A stretch of 64,000 nt of DNA, taken from assembly GCA_964551015.1 (NCBI GenBank), contig CAZKBP010000008.1:156878-220877 (forward strand), given 5' to 3'. Shown here piece after piece: positions 42,970 through 52,658 of the stretch. Each line of letters begins with the position of its first letter. The first letter of the stretch is position 1. The position numbers were made by a program, and so were the translations under genes. This stretch comes from CAZKBP01 sp964551015. GTDB taxonomy: Bacteria > Bacteroidota > Bacteroidia > Cytophagales > Microscillaceae. The notes below the pieces were generated by a model. That model made no database searches. It was not told where the DNA came from and was given only the letters and a program-made list of their open reading frames with translations.

Positions 42970-44682
42970 CTAAGCGCGGGGAAGCGTAAAGGCAAAGGTA
43001 CTACCTTCGGATTTTTTGCTAGTGACCCAGATACGGCCGTGGTTGTTTTCCACAAATTCTTTGCAGAGAATCAAGCCTAAACCAGTTCCTTTCTCGTTGT
43101 TGGTGCCAGGGGTGGAAAAATGCTCCAAGCCACTGAAGAGCTTTTTTTGCTGTTCTTGGGGAATACCAATACCACTATCTCGCACGCTGATTTCTACGTA
43201 GCCATTCCGGGTGCTGGCTTCTACATCAATTCTTCCGCCTTCGGGAGTAAACTTAATGGCATTGCTAATCAGATTTCTGAGCACAGATTTGGTCATGTTG
43301 AGGTCTGCGTAAATCTGAATGCCAGCAGAAACCTTTCTTTCCAGGTTGATTTGCTTTTTGTCGGCCAGTATTTTTAGCAGGCGGATATTTTCATCCACGA
43401 GTGGGAGCAATTGGTGTGGGGCGGGTTCTATTTTGAGTTGGTTCATCTGAGAGCTTGTCCATAGTAAGAGATTATCTAATAAATCTAAGGAAAGGGATAA
43501 GCGTTCATCTACCCGCTCTAGGATCATTTTCTGTTCGGACTCATTGATGGCCTTGAAAGTGGAAAGCATATGTATAAAGCCCTGCAATGTTGTCAAAGGA
43601 CTTCTCAAATCGTGTGAGATAATAGAGAAGAGCTTATCTTTGAGGCTGTTCAATTTTTTAAGGGATTCCTTCTGAATATCAATCTGGATGTGGTGGATGA
43701 GCAGCTCATTTTTTTGGCGAGTAATTTCATCTACCTTGCGATTGACATTTTGCTCAAAATCAATGCGGCTCTCGTGAAGCTCCTGATACGCTTGATCTCT
43801 TTCTTGGTAAAGTAAACTAAACAAAGAGATCGCAACCAAGGCTAAGGTCAAAAAAATCTGGAGATTTAAGAAATAGCTAATATGCTGAAAAGGGCCAGAT
43901 GCGAGAACATGAAACCCCATCGAAACCAAGATTAAATACACAGAAGCCAAGACTACCCCTAAATTATAGAAACGGACGGCCATATACACCAACACTGGAA
44001 GGAGCAAATAAATAAAAACGACTTCTTGTAAATATAAACCAAATGCACTCACTAATAGGCCCGCCAATAAAGCCAGTGTGTCAGTTAAATGCCACGAATA
44101 GGGAATTTCCAGTAGCTGATGACTGCGACCCAAGCCCAGCACCAAGGGCGTGGCGATAAGTATGCCCAAAGCATATTTGAGGAAAAGCGAAAGCCACATC
44201 AGTGGTAAGAAACTTATATTCTGATTAAAACCCGTGTAGGCAAGCTCGACAAAGCCCATCATCGCACTGGGCAAAAGCACAACCCAAACCAAAAAGGACA
44301 GGAAAGTTTTACTTTCATCAAATACATGATTCAACACCACATAACGATTAGCAAGAAAGTAAGCCAAACCGACTTGAGCAGATACGAATATGGCCCAAAA
44401 CAAGCTCAGCAACCAAGATTGCTCTCCTAGCCAGTGGGCATTCAGAAAAGCAGCCGTGCTAATTCCTAGTAATACGTAAGGGCCGAAGCGTATACAACAA
44501 CCCACCGCCAAACCAGTAGACAAGCTAATCCAGCCCAGATGAAAGCTCTCGCTTCCATAGTATAGTAGCGCTATAGAAAGGATCGCGAGGCTTCTCTTGA
44601 AAGGCTGATAAGAGAAAAAAAAGCGATACACGATCAACCATAGCCAATAGCTCTTTTTTACAAATTCAAGTACCCTATGCAT
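42970..44682 (-). CDS. MASE1-like membrane sensor histidine kinase
   Basis: A 570-residue kinase. Residues 1-275 contain about eight to nine transmembrane segments of a MASE1-type integral sensor (RFGPYVLLGISTAAFLNAHW, PLMWLSLFLKYALGILIATP). A coiled coil follows at residues 300-340. The HisKA histidine is near 357 (LFSIISHDLRSPLTTLQGF) and HATPase_c has LRNLISNAIKFTPEGG, DSGIGIP and GTGLGLILCKEF. All catalytic motifs are intact. No response regulator is adjacent. The signal sensed by MASE1 domains is generally unknown. Confidence 0.88.
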   Translation of the reverse strand: MHRVLEFVKKSYWLWLIVYRFFFSYQPFKRSLAILSIALLYYGSESFHLGWISLSTGLAVGCCIRFGPYVLLGISTAAFLNAHWLGEQSWLLSLFWAIFVSAQVGLAYFLANRYVVLNHVFDESKTFLSFLVWVVLLPSAMMGFVELAYTGFNQNISFLPLMWLSLFLKYALGILIATPLVLGLGRSHQLLEIPYSWHLTDTLALLAGLLVSAFGLYLQEVVFIYLLLPVLVYMAVRFYNLGVVLASVYLILVSMGFHVLASGPFQHISYFLNLQIFLTLALVAISLFSLLYQERDQAYQELHESRIDFEQNVNRKVDEITRQKNELLIHHIQIDIQKESLKKLNSLKDKLFSIISHDLRSPLTTLQGFIHMLSTFKAINESEQKMILERVDERLSLSLDLLDNLLLWTSSQMNQLKIEPAPHQLLPLVDENIRLLKILADKKQINLERKVSAGIQIYADLNMTKSVLRNLISNAIKFTPEGGRIDVEASTRNGYVEISVRDSGIGIPQEQQKKLFSGLEHFSTPGTNNEKGTGLGLILCKEFVENNHGRIWVTSKKSEGSTFAFTLPRA

Positions 44683-44861
44683 CTGCTAATAAGCATTTTG
44701 ATTCAAATCCTTCGACAAATTAGGAAGTGCTATTAGGCTTCCTGTAAATAAAAACAAATTTTAGGATAGAGCAGAGGGATGAAAAGATACAGGTGAAGTG
44801 GCGCATCCTCTCGTCTGCTGGCCGTGCCATTTTGGATATGCTAATTTACAATTTTTTCTCT

Positions 44862-45392
44862 TTATTCAAGCCCTGAGTCTGCTCGATGTTGGTAGGCAAT
44901 AATCTCAGTAAGGTACCATTTCTGGTGGTGAAGTACCGAAAGCAGATCTACGGAGAGGGTATGTCCAGGATACTTACATTCCAAATGTAAGCGATGAAGG
45001 TAGGAAGAACTCCCAGGGATTTCTTCCGAATATAGACTATCTAAGCGAATCAGTTGGGGGTTGTATGCTTTTAGAAACTTTTGATCTAAAATACCATAGA
45101 AAGCCTGACGCAATCGCCCCACTACCTGCTGTCTCAAAGTTTCCCAATCATCAGAGCTCAGCCCTCGCGTTTCCTCAGGGGCGATGACCTGATAAACTTC
45201 CCGAGGAGGCATTAATTGTGTAATGATGGCAAATTTTTGATACTGCAGGGCAAGAACAAACTGCTCTGCTAAATCTTGATAATCAGCAGATGATTGCGCT
45301 CGGCTAACTCCTACTGGATGGAGTGTGAAGAAAAGAAACAGAAATCCCGAGTGACAGAAGATGGATTTGACTTTAGGTAAAAATCTGATCAT
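44862..45392 (-). CDS. secreted hypothetical protein
   Basis: A protein of about 176 residues read from the ATG at 45392, which opens a signal peptide ending SRAQ. The mature part is a small alpha/beta protein (YQDLAEQFVLALQYQKFAII ... HQKWYLTEIIAYQHR) with the look of an NTF2-like or DUF4783-like fold. That comparison is tentative. It is transcribed toward the MASE1 kinase gene, but the 180-bp gap makes co-transcription uncertain. Confidence 0.65.
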   Translation of the reverse strand: MIRFLPKVKSIFCHSGFLFLFFTLHPVGVSRAQSSADYQDLAEQFVLALQYQKFAIITQLMPPREVYQVIAPEETRGLSSDDWETLRQQVVGRLRQAFYGILDQKFLKAYNPQLIRLDSLYSEEIPGSSSYLHRLHLECKYPGHTLSVDLLSVLHHQKWYLTEIIAYQHRADSGLE

Positions 45393-45552
45393 AGAGCAAT
45401 GTGCTTCAGGAGCTATAATTTTGTACTTCCCTTTCAAGAACAATTCATACCTAATTAACGTGCCCCTGTTGCTCCATGGCTCCCTAAAATCGGGTAGAAA
45501 ACTATATTTTCTAATTTTTTCTTACAAATGCTTTTTTATCACTTCTATTAAT

Positions 45553-46674
45553 CTAATTATTTTGCTGGATGGATAGGTCTTCACCCGCTATCTCTTCCCA
45601 ACGATACAAATGAAAAGTTTTATCATCTGACATGGCTACAAACAATCCCCGGGCAAAGACATCATTCAAACCCAGAGCCGTGACTTCGGAGCCATCACTC
45701 GCGTGCGTGGAGAGGTAGACTACCTTCAGCAGAGGATGCTGATGAGGGTTTTGCGCCTTCCCTTCTCTGGGAAAAATACGAAAAGCATCTGCTTGCTGGT
45801 CAGAAACCAAGATGTAACCCGTGCTATCGCTAGCTGGATAAATAGATATGCCCTCGTGGTCATCGGCAAATCCTTGGGTGGCAAACAAAGCCAATTCCTG
45901 ATTGCCCCGAGCGGGATCAGCGTAATATTTACGTACCCCCACGTTTTCGTCTGAGTAATACACGTAACCTAAGGCATCATCCACGGCGATGGCCTCGATC
46001 TCTTTTTGACCACTAAAAGCACCAAACTTGCGTACGAGTTCTGCCTCGATGCCTTTTTTTCCATCATAATTCAAGGCATATTGCCAGAGATAGGTACTAT
46101 CTGTAGGGCCGTTTTTGCGCCCCACGATGGCAAAGATTTGACCATCTTCGGGTCTTTTGTAGAGGGCAATGCCCATCAAATCTCTGAACTCTGGCTCAGT
46201 TTCTCCTCTGAAAACCTCAATCCCTCCTTGATCAAGGGGCTGCATATCGGGCAGGCTGAACACCCGAATCTTGTGGGTGAGTCTTTCTGTAAGCACCGCA
46301 ATATCTACTTGGCGATCACCTAGGTTGAGGCCATATTCCACATCTACATTATTGGGTCGCTTGAGATTCCGAACAACCTTGTTTTCTACTACATTTCCCT
46401 TTAAATCAAACACATACAAGGCTCCGTCCTCATCCTTATCCGTGCCTAAAATCAGGCTTTGGGCTGGATCAGTGGGATGTATCCAAATGGCTGGATCATC
46501 GGTATCATGACGAGTGGTATCGGTAATGAATATAGGTTTAATTTTTTGAGTTTGTTTTACATCGGTTACTGCCTGAGCTAGTTCTTGGGTAGAATTGGAT
46601 GATTCTTGGGCTGACTTTTTAGAGGGTTGGCAGGCCGCTAGAGCCAAGCAAATGACGAAAATAGATTTGTTCAT
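45553..46674 (-). CDS. beta-propeller phytase lipoprotein
   Basis: A 373-residue 3-phytase of the beta-propeller family (PF02333) that releases phosphate from phytate with calcium. It has a lipoprotein signal (MNKSIFVICLALAAC, cysteine 15). The family start ITDTTRHDTDDPAIWIHPTD, then GTDKDEDGALYVFDLKGN, IAVLTERLTHKIRVF and YVYYSDENVGVRKYY give the propeller blades and calcium/phosphate residues. It is on the outer membrane or in the periplasm. The TonB-dependent receptor gene is directly upstream, a pairing seen for phytases elsewhere. Confidence 0.92.
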   Translation of the reverse strand: MNKSIFVICLALAACQPSKKSAQESSNSTQELAQAVTDVKQTQKIKPIFITDTTRHDTDDPAIWIHPTDPAQSLILGTDKDEDGALYVFDLKGNVVENKVVRNLKRPNNVDVEYGLNLGDRQVDIAVLTERLTHKIRVFSLPDMQPLDQGGIEVFRGETEPEFRDLMGIALYKRPEDGQIFAIVGRKNGPTDSTYLWQYALNYDGKKGIEAELVRKFGAFSGQKEIEAIAVDDALGYVYYSDENVGVRKYYADPARGNQELALFATQGFADDHEGISIYPASDSTGYILVSDQQADAFRIFPREGKAQNPHQHPLLKVVYLSTHASDGSEVTALGLNDVFARGLFVAMSDDKTFHLYRWEEIAGEDLSIQQNN

Positions 46675-46723
46675 AAAATTTTAGTTTTAGAAATCTTTTC
46701 CAAATGAAAAAGATGAGGGATAA

Positions 46724-46754
46724 AAAATCGTCTGGAAATCAGGTCCAGACGATT
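46724..46754 (-). terminator. intrinsic terminator between receptor and phytase genes
   Basis: A perfect 11-bp inverted repeat (AATCGTCTGGA / TCCAGACGATT) with a 7-nt loop, followed by six T on the minus strand. It lies 50 bp beyond the TonB-receptor stop and 50 bp before the phytase start, so it separates or attenuates the two transcripts. Confidence 0.85.
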
Positions 46755-46803
46755 ATATTGAAAAGCTGACGTAGCGAAGCTCCTGATCGCTTCTTGTTAA
46801 AAA

Positions 46804-49584
46804 TTAAAGGTTAAATTTCACCCCTAGTCTCCCCCAGAAACCATAAAGCTCACGGGTAAGTGGTCGGTCTAGGTTGCCTCGGAAGTCCACACGTTTTTGA
46901 TTGGTCAAATTGATGAGTTCCAAGAAAAGGTTCAGATTCTTATTCAGGCGTTGATTGACAGCCAAATCTAACTGTACACGATCGTCTACAAAGTAATCTT
47001 GGGCACTGTTATCGCCGAGTTCGTCAATGAACTCTCCGTTGAAGTTGGCCATAATTCTTCCGCTAAATCCACCTTTGTTGTAGAACAAAGCCACATTCCC
47101 CACGTGCTCCGCCTGGCCGGGTAAGCGGATTGTCTCGGTTTCGTTTTCAGCTCCTACGCGGTCGGTTACACGGGCTTCTGACCAGGTGTAAGTGTAGTTG
47201 AAATATAAACCCAAGCCACTCAGAACGCCCGGCAAAAAGTCTAAGTTTTGTTGATAAGCGATTTCAAAGCCCAAGAGATCAGCCGTTTCTCCATTGACAG
47301 ACTGGGTAATTTCAATATTATTAAACCCAAGAAAATCTGCCTGACGGAAACGACGATAAATGAAATTATCCAATCGCTTATAGAAAATACCTCCAGAGAG
47401 TACGCCCACGTTGCCAAAATAATGCTCCGCCAAGAGGTCTAAGTTGACTGAGGTAACGGGTTCTAGTTGGAAGTTGGCAATGTCGGCCTCGCCCTCATTA
47501 TCAGCGTTGCGTGAGAAGCTACGGTCATCTCCAAAAATATCGGAGAAGTTGGGACGAGCAAAAGAGTAAGTAGCCGCTGCTCTCAAATTAGTAAAAGGCG
47601 AAAGCGCGTACTTCAAGTGAATCATCGGCAAAAAATAATCGTAGTCATTCCCGCCGTCATAAAAAAGACGTCCTTCGGTTTCATCTTCTTCGGTTTCTAC
47701 TGCCTCCAATAGAGAAGCCTTGTAGTTTACATCCGTAAATTCATAGCGCACTCCGCCCAGCACAGTCAGCTTGTTTAATTGGAAGCGCGCCTGCACGTAA
47801 GCCGCATAAACATCTTCATCCGCTTCGTAATCTTGTTCGGCACGGAGGAGTTCTAAATCTTCTTCTCCTTCTATCTCAAACAGATCGGGATTGGCTTGCG
47901 CGAAATCCCCAAAGCGTTCATTATCTGGAAATAGACCCAGCTTATAATCTCCATTCAAGAAGTCATCATCTTCCAATCCTCCGGTAAAATCAGCCAAAAG
48001 CAGATCATCATCCCCTTCGTAGCTGAAACTTTGAAAATTATCGGTTACAAATTTCTTTTCTTTCAGGCGAGTCTTTGCGCCAAATTTGATCGAGCCACTT
48101 TTGTTCGTACCCAGTTGGAAAGGCAGTTCTAGGTTAAACTTGGCCGTCCAGTTTTGATCTAGTTGCGTAGTGGCTTCATTTTCATATTCATCATAAATAA
48201 AATCGTCTACACTCGTAAAATTGGTATTGTTGAAATTAGGATTTGCTCCCTCATTGATCGATACACGGGGATATTCTGGGTCAGTAGTATCAAAGCTAAT
48301 CTCAGGATCCTCGATGATAAAGCGTAGCTGTCTGTCCGAGGGCGTATCTTGGTTAGCCCGAGAGTAAGCCACTTCATAGTCCAAGCGAAACTTCGGTAGA
48401 TTGTGTCTGGCTCCCAAGTTAAAGCTCATGACGCCTTGATTTTCGGGGCGATCTTTGATTTCTTTGCGAATTTCGTTTTCTTCATCGGGGTCTTCGATCC
48501 GGTCGGCCAAGAAACCAATTCGGCGGCGTTTTTCTACTTCATATAACTGACCAAAAAGCCCTCGGAAATAGACCTCATTGTTATCATTGAATTTGTAATC
48601 TAAGGTAGTAGAAAGCCCCAAACGATCACGGTTGATTTCATAATCGCGCAATTCTAGCGTGTAAAGTGGGAAACCTTCTTGACCAAAATCATAGTCGCTC
48701 GGCTCTACTTTGTCCGAACCACGACGGCTGATGTAGTAGTTGGCATTGACCAACCAACCAAATTTACCCACTCGCTGGCTAGCCTGCAAAGCAAATTGAC
48801 CGCCTGCTCGCTTCATGAGGTTATTGTATTCCAAGGCAGCTGTTCCCGAAAGGTCAAACTCTTCACTGGTGGCTCCTCGGGTAATCAGGTTCACGTTTCC
48901 ACCCACGGCATCACCGTCCATTTCGGGCGTAATGGCCTTGGTAACTTCCATAGAAGCCAGTTGGTCAGCAGGAATGGCATCTAAAGCCACAAAACGAGAA
49001 TCATCTTCGGGAGAGGGAATCTGTTCACCATTGATGCTAATGTTGGTGAACTGTGGAGCCAAGCCCCGAATGAGTACATAGCGTCCTTCTCCTTCATCAC
49101 GAGCTACATTCACGCCGGGTACTCGCTGCAAAGCCTCGGCTACGTTAGGGTCAGGGAAGCGAGCAATTTGGTCAGCAGCGACAATATTTTTGATATTGTC
49201 GGCATTTTTTTGTTGATTTAAAGCTCGGTTTTGTCCTTGCAGTTGCCCCGTGATGATGATATCTCGTAATTCATTAGTAGCCGCTTGCATTTTCACTTCA
49301 ACGGTGCTAGTTTGTCCGGCACTCACCTGTACATCGATCTGTTGCTCGGCATATCCTAGATAGGCGACTGTGATCGAAGTACTTCCAGATTGAACTCGGA
49401 TCGAGAATTCACCCGCGAGATTAGTGGCTACACCCGTGTTGGTGCCGCTTAGTCGTACACTGGCTCCGGGTAATACTTCACCCGTTTGTTCGTCAATAAT
49501 TTTACCAACGATCAAACCTGTCTGTGCGTAAGTAGCCGCCGACAGGAAGCAAAAGTTGAGTAGGAAGAATAGAAATTTTTTCAT
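46804..49584 (-). CDS. TonB-dependent receptor with CarboxypepD_reg domain
   Basis: A 926-residue outer-membrane receptor. Signal peptide residues 1-20 end TYAQ; residues 22-105 are a CarboxypepD_reg domain (GKIIDEQTGEVLPGASVRLS). The plug follows (IARFPDPNVAEALQRVPGVN, YVLIRGLAPQFTNISINGEQ) and a 22-stranded barrel ends GFWGRLGVKFNL. No SusD-like lipoprotein is adjacent, so it is not a typical glycan-utilisation pair. Together with the phytase it may import phytate products or a metal, but the substrate is inference only. Confidence 0.92.
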   Translation of the reverse strand: MKKFLFFLLNFCFLSAATYAQTGLIVGKIIDEQTGEVLPGASVRLSGTNTGVATNLAGEFSIRVQSGSTSITVAYLGYAEQQIDVQVSAGQTSTVEVKMQAATNELRDIIITGQLQGQNRALNQQKNADNIKNIVAADQIARFPDPNVAEALQRVPGVNVARDEGEGRYVLIRGLAPQFTNISINGEQIPSPEDDSRFVALDAIPADQLASMEVTKAITPEMDGDAVGGNVNLITRGATSEEFDLSGTAALEYNNLMKRAGGQFALQASQRVGKFGWLVNANYYISRRGSDKVEPSDYDFGQEGFPLYTLELRDYEINRDRLGLSTTLDYKFNDNNEVYFRGLFGQLYEVEKRRRIGFLADRIEDPDEENEIRKEIKDRPENQGVMSFNLGARHNLPKFRLDYEVAYSRANQDTPSDRQLRFIIEDPEISFDTTDPEYPRVSINEGANPNFNNTNFTSVDDFIYDEYENEATTQLDQNWTAKFNLELPFQLGTNKSGSIKFGAKTRLKEKKFVTDNFQSFSYEGDDDLLLADFTGGLEDDDFLNGDYKLGLFPDNERFGDFAQANPDLFEIEGEEDLELLRAEQDYEADEDVYAAYVQARFQLNKLTVLGGVRYEFTDVNYKASLLEAVETEEDETEGRLFYDGGNDYDYFLPMIHLKYALSPFTNLRAAATYSFARPNFSDIFGDDRSFSRNADNEGEADIANFQLEPVTSVNLDLLAEHYFGNVGVLSGGIFYKRLDNFIYRRFRQADFLGFNNIEITQSVNGETADLLGFEIAYQQNLDFLPGVLSGLGLYFNYTYTWSEARVTDRVGAENETETIRLPGQAEHVGNVALFYNKGGFSGRIMANFNGEFIDELGDNSAQDYFVDDRVQLDLAVNQRLNKNLNLFLELINLTNQKRVDFRGNLDRPLTRELYGFWGRLGVKFNL

Positions 49585-49921
49585 AATACGTTGCGTTGTT
49601 TTTGGGATTCAATTTCTGGTAGCAAGGTTAGGAGAATCAAAGCTGGGATACAATATTTATGGATCAACAAAAAGGCAACAAGCCTCAAATCAACGTAAAC
49701 AAAAAGGCAACAATCATATTTGCTTAATTTCCAGATAATATTTTCTTAATATCAACCTACTTAGTCTAGATCACAATACACTGACTATCAAATACTTATT
49801 TGTATTAAGTTATTTACTACCTTCTAACTGACAAAATAATCTGTGTAAAGTAGTCTTTGCAGGCGTTACGGCCCAACCTTTCCATCCCTCCTTCTTTTTA
49901 AAAAGAAAAGACCCACTAAAA
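49585..49921. other. 337-bp divergent promoter region
   Basis: The gap between the leftward receptor gene and the rightward DUF4385 gene holds promoters of both. Its only clear structure is the pair of 16-bp direct repeats listed separately. Confidence 0.5.
49666..49713. promoter_or_regulatory. 16-bp direct repeats, candidate operator
   Basis: AACAAAAAGGCAACAA occurs at 49666-49681 and again at 49698-49713, a 32-bp start-to-start spacing or about three helical turns. They lie 80-130 bp upstream of the receptor start, a suitable place for an activator or repressor acting on the receptor promoter. Confidence 0.5.
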
Positions 49922-50413
49922 ATGCAAAAATTTGACTATGATCGAGATTACGATCAGCTAAATTTCCGAGAGCATCCAGAACTTTATCAAATTGGCAAAG
50001 GAGAACAGGGTGTACTGATGGTAGAACCTTATAAGTCGGAAATTTTGCCTCATTGGCGTTTCAAAACTCCAGAAATTGCGAAGCAATCTTCTGAAAAAAT
50101 CTATCAAATGTTTTTAGCATATCTGGAAGAAGAAGATTTCCCAGGGGCAGACATGGCTCGTAAGTTTTTACAAATGGGCTACACGCGCTCACGTCGCTAC
50201 GCCAACCACAAGAGCGGACAAAAATACGCTGAGAATCCTCAGAACAAAGACACCAAAGCGGCCGAAAAAGAAGCTCGCCAAAACGTACTCCCCCGCGACG
50301 AAGACCCCGAAAAGGCACGTTGCGCGGAAATATTCAAGGAAAAATGGGAGCAAGCCAAACAAAACGAGCAATACCAAAATCTCCAAGCTCAGCATTTAGA
50401 AAAATACGCTTAA
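49922..50413 (+). CDS. DUF4385 family protein
   Basis: A 163-residue cytoplasmic protein of the DUF4385 family: FDYDRDYDQLNFREHPELYQ at the start, then GEQGVLMVEPYKSEILPHWR and FPGADMARKFLQMGYTRSRR. The C-terminal third is a highly charged helix rich in Lys, Glu and Gln. Function of the family is unknown. It lies 65 bp before the MOSC gene on the same strand. Confidence 0.88.
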   Translation: MQKFDYDRDYDQLNFREHPELYQIGKGEQGVLMVEPYKSEILPHWRFKTPEIAKQSSEKIYQMFLAYLEEEDFPGADMARKFLQMGYTRSRRYANHKSGQKYAENPQNKDTKAAEKEARQNVLPRDEDPEKARCAEIFKEKWEQAKQNEQYQNLQAQHLEKYA

Positions 50414-50478
50414 AAAATCGTTCTGACCTCAATTTGAAGCGATCTTTTGCGTATATTAGGCATCTATTATTCTTCTCT

Positions 50479-50979
50479 ATGAAAGCAAATCCCGATTCTA
50501 CACTAGGACAATTGATGGACACTTTACCTCAAGTAGGAAGTATAACTTGGATTGGTCTTCGCCCTGAGCGTAAAGCTCCTCTGCAAGAGGTCAAATCTGT
50601 GGAAATTAATCAGGAGGTGGGTTTAGTAGGTGATCATTATCAAGGAAGTCGCGAGAAAAAACGGCAAGTCACGCTCATTCAAGCCGAGCATCTCGAGGCG
50701 GTTGCTTCTATGCTGGACAAGTCTGAGATTTCGCCTCAACTTACCCGCAGGAATATCGTGGTCAAAGGAATTAACCTGCTCGCCCTCAAAGACAAAAAGT
50801 TTCAACTGGGTTCGGCTATTTTGGAAATGACTGGACTTTGCCATCCCTGCTCTCGAATGGAAGAGAATCTGGGCGCAGGTGGTTACAACGCCATGCGTGG
50901 GCACGGGGGCATTACCGCGCGCGTGATCCAAGGCGGCTTGGTAAAACTGGGGGATGCAGTAAAAGCGGTGATGGATTAA
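50479..50979 (+). CDS. MOSC-domain protein
   Basis: A protein of about 166 residues, starting at the ATG at 50479 because the upstream extension overlaps DUF4385 and is not protein-like. It is a single MOSC domain with GLVGDHYQGSREKKRQVTLI near residue 45, the RRNIVVKGINLL strand and the conserved cysteine in LCHPCSRMEE. MOSC domains carry sulphur or molybdenum-cofactor chemistry; stand-alone members have varied or unknown substrates. Confidence 0.87.
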   Translation: MKANPDSTLGQLMDTLPQVGSITWIGLRPERKAPLQEVKSVEINQEVGLVGDHYQGSREKKRQVTLIQAEHLEAVASMLDKSEISPQLTRRNIVVKGINLLALKDKKFQLGSAILEMTGLCHPCSRMEENLGAGGYNAMRGHGGITARVIQGGLVKLGDAVKAVMD

Positions 50980-51037
50980 GATTTTTACCGATCATCAGTT
51001 AAGCAAGATTGATTTGTAATTTTCAATCCGCAGTTTT

Positions 51038-51733
51038 CTACAAAATATTTCTTAACTGACTCAGACAATCAATTTCGTGAGTTACTATTTCTTGGTGAGC
51101 GATTTTCTTAGGATTATAAAAGACGTGATCCAATTCGGCATTGCGTGCGCCTAAAATATCTGTTCCCAAGTTATCACCAATCATGATGCACTCCTCGCGC
51201 TTGGCTTGGGCATTTTGGATCGTATAGTCAAAAATCTCTCGGCGTGGCTTTTTATGACCCGTGTGGGTGGAGGTAACGATCAGCTCAAAGTAAGACTCGA
51301 TCTGAGCACTTTTGATTTTGATATCTTGAATTTCAGAAAAGCCATTGGTAACAATATGTAATACATATTTATCTTGCAAATAATCCAAGATTTCAATCGC
51401 GTAAGGCATCAGATGAGGCTTCGTAGGCCCGATGCGCATGTATTCGTCTGCTAGATTTCGGTGTGGTACTTGCCCTTCGGGAATGCCTAATTTACTCAAA
51501 ATGATGGGAAAACGGGTGTAGCGCAAGGTTTCTTGATCAATGTGCCCGTGATTGTATTTTTCCCAAAGTTCTTCGTTGGTTTCGTAAAACTTTTCTAAAA
51601 AGTGTTCAGGGTTGACGGTTTCTCCTAAATCTGCCAAGCGAAACTCCTCGAAAAGCTCGAGAAGTGCTTCGCGTGAGTTGGTTTCGAAATCCCAGAGGGT
51701 GTGGTCCAGATCAAAAAAAACGTGTTGATACAT
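51038..51733 (-). CDS. YjjG-family HAD phosphatase
   Basis: A 231-residue HAD-superfamily hydrolase resembling the pyrimidine-nucleotidase YjjG. Catalytic aspartates are in FFDLDHTLWDFE (motif I); the motif II threonine is in HIVTNGFSEIQ, the motif III lysine in GHKKPRREIF, and motif IV aspartates in IMIGDNLGTDILGARN. A helical cap occupies residues 18-90. It probably dephosphorylates noncanonical nucleoside monophosphates, as YjjG does. Its start is 35 bp from a divergent gene. Confidence 0.9.
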   Translation of the reverse strand: MYQHVFFDLDHTLWDFETNSREALLELFEEFRLADLGETVNPEHFLEKFYETNEELWEKYNHGHIDQETLRYTRFPIILSKLGIPEGQVPHRNLADEYMRIGPTKPHLMPYAIEILDYLQDKYVLHIVTNGFSEIQDIKIKSAQIESYFELIVTSTHTGHKKPRREIFDYTIQNAQAKREECIMIGDNLGTDILGARNAELDHVFYNPKKIAHQEIVTHEIDCLSQLRNIL

Positions 51734-51768
51734 CTTTTATCCCAGAAAAAATTTGTTATTTTGTGATA

Positions 51769-52509
51769 ATGTCTCTTTGCAAGATACTATCCAAACGATT
51801 TAACTCGTGGAATCGTTTTAAATATAGATTAAAATTATTAACTAAGAATTTTCAAGCTTTGAAATCAAGATATTCTCTCTTAATCAGCCTTATCCTCAGC
51901 CTATTTGCTGTTTCTGCTGCACAAGCCCAAGGGCAAAAGCAGCCTGTCTATTTCTCTGGATTCGTGGTAGATGAAGTCAATTCTGATCCAATGCCCGGTG
52001 TACACATGTATATCCCCAAAGCAGGACGCGGAACTGCTACCAACTCCGAGGGTTTCTTCGCGATGCCCACTTTTCCGGGAGATAGCATCATTATCAGCTC
52101 AATTGGTTACAAGAAGCATTATTATGTCATTCCAGAGGATAAGCGAGAAAGTTATTCAGTGGTAATCGAGATGATCGAGGATACCACGGCCCTACCCACC
52201 ATCGAGGTTTTTCCTTATCCCACCGAAGAGCTTTTTAAGGAGGCTTTTCTAGCCATGGAACTACCCGATGAAGAGAAATTGAGAATTCTTAGAGAAAATC
52301 TCGACCAACGTGTAATGACTCGTTTGGCCTATGACTTGCCCATGGACGGAGCCATGAATTTTGATTACCAAATGGACCGCAATGTTTATCGGCTCGAGAA
52401 TCGCACCGTCATTCCTACCTTGCAAGTGTTGAATCCTTTTGCGTGGGCTAGATTTATTCAATCCATTAAACGTGGGGACTTTAAGAAAGGACGTTGGAAA
52501 GATGAGTAA
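51769..52509 (+). CDS. secreted CarboxypepD_reg-like domain protein
   Basis: A protein of about 246 residues. The ATG at 51769 gives a basic N-terminal extension before a hydrophobic signal segment ending AQAQ (about residue 54). Residues 60-150 are a CarboxypepD_reg-like beta-sandwich (FSGFVVDEVNSDPMPGVHMY, GTATNSEGFFAMPTFPGDSI). The C-terminal part, PYPTEELFKEAFLAM onward, is typical of a Bacteroidota family of unknown function. It may be a periplasmic or outer-membrane-associated protein. Confidence 0.8.
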   Translation: MSLCKILSKRFNSWNRFKYRLKLLTKNFQALKSRYSLLISLILSLFAVSAAQAQGQKQPVYFSGFVVDEVNSDPMPGVHMYIPKAGRGTATNSEGFFAMPTFPGDSIIISSIGYKKHYYVIPEDKRESYSVVIEMIEDTTALPTIEVFPYPTEELFKEAFLAMELPDEEKLRILRENLDQRVMTRLAYDLPMDGAMNFDYQMDRNVYRLENRTVIPTLQVLNPFAWARFIQSIKRGDFKKGRWKDE

Positions 52510-52579
52510 TTCAGTAGCGATTAGCCTTGGCTAGTGAGCTTTCAGCGATCGTATTTGCTCTTAGCTTTTTTAGTTGCGC

Positions 52580-52618
52580 AAAAAAATAGGCCGTAGTAAA
52601 ACTACGGCCTATTTTTTT
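52580..52618. terminator. bidirectional intrinsic terminator
   Basis: A perfect hairpin (ATAGGCCGTAG / CTACGGCCTAT, loop TAAA) with seven A before and seven T after. It serves the convergent CarboxypepD_reg gene (+) and the infB operon (-). Confidence 0.92.
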
Positions 52619-52658
52619 ATGATATTAGTCAAATTTATATCCTTGATCGTATGGATAT

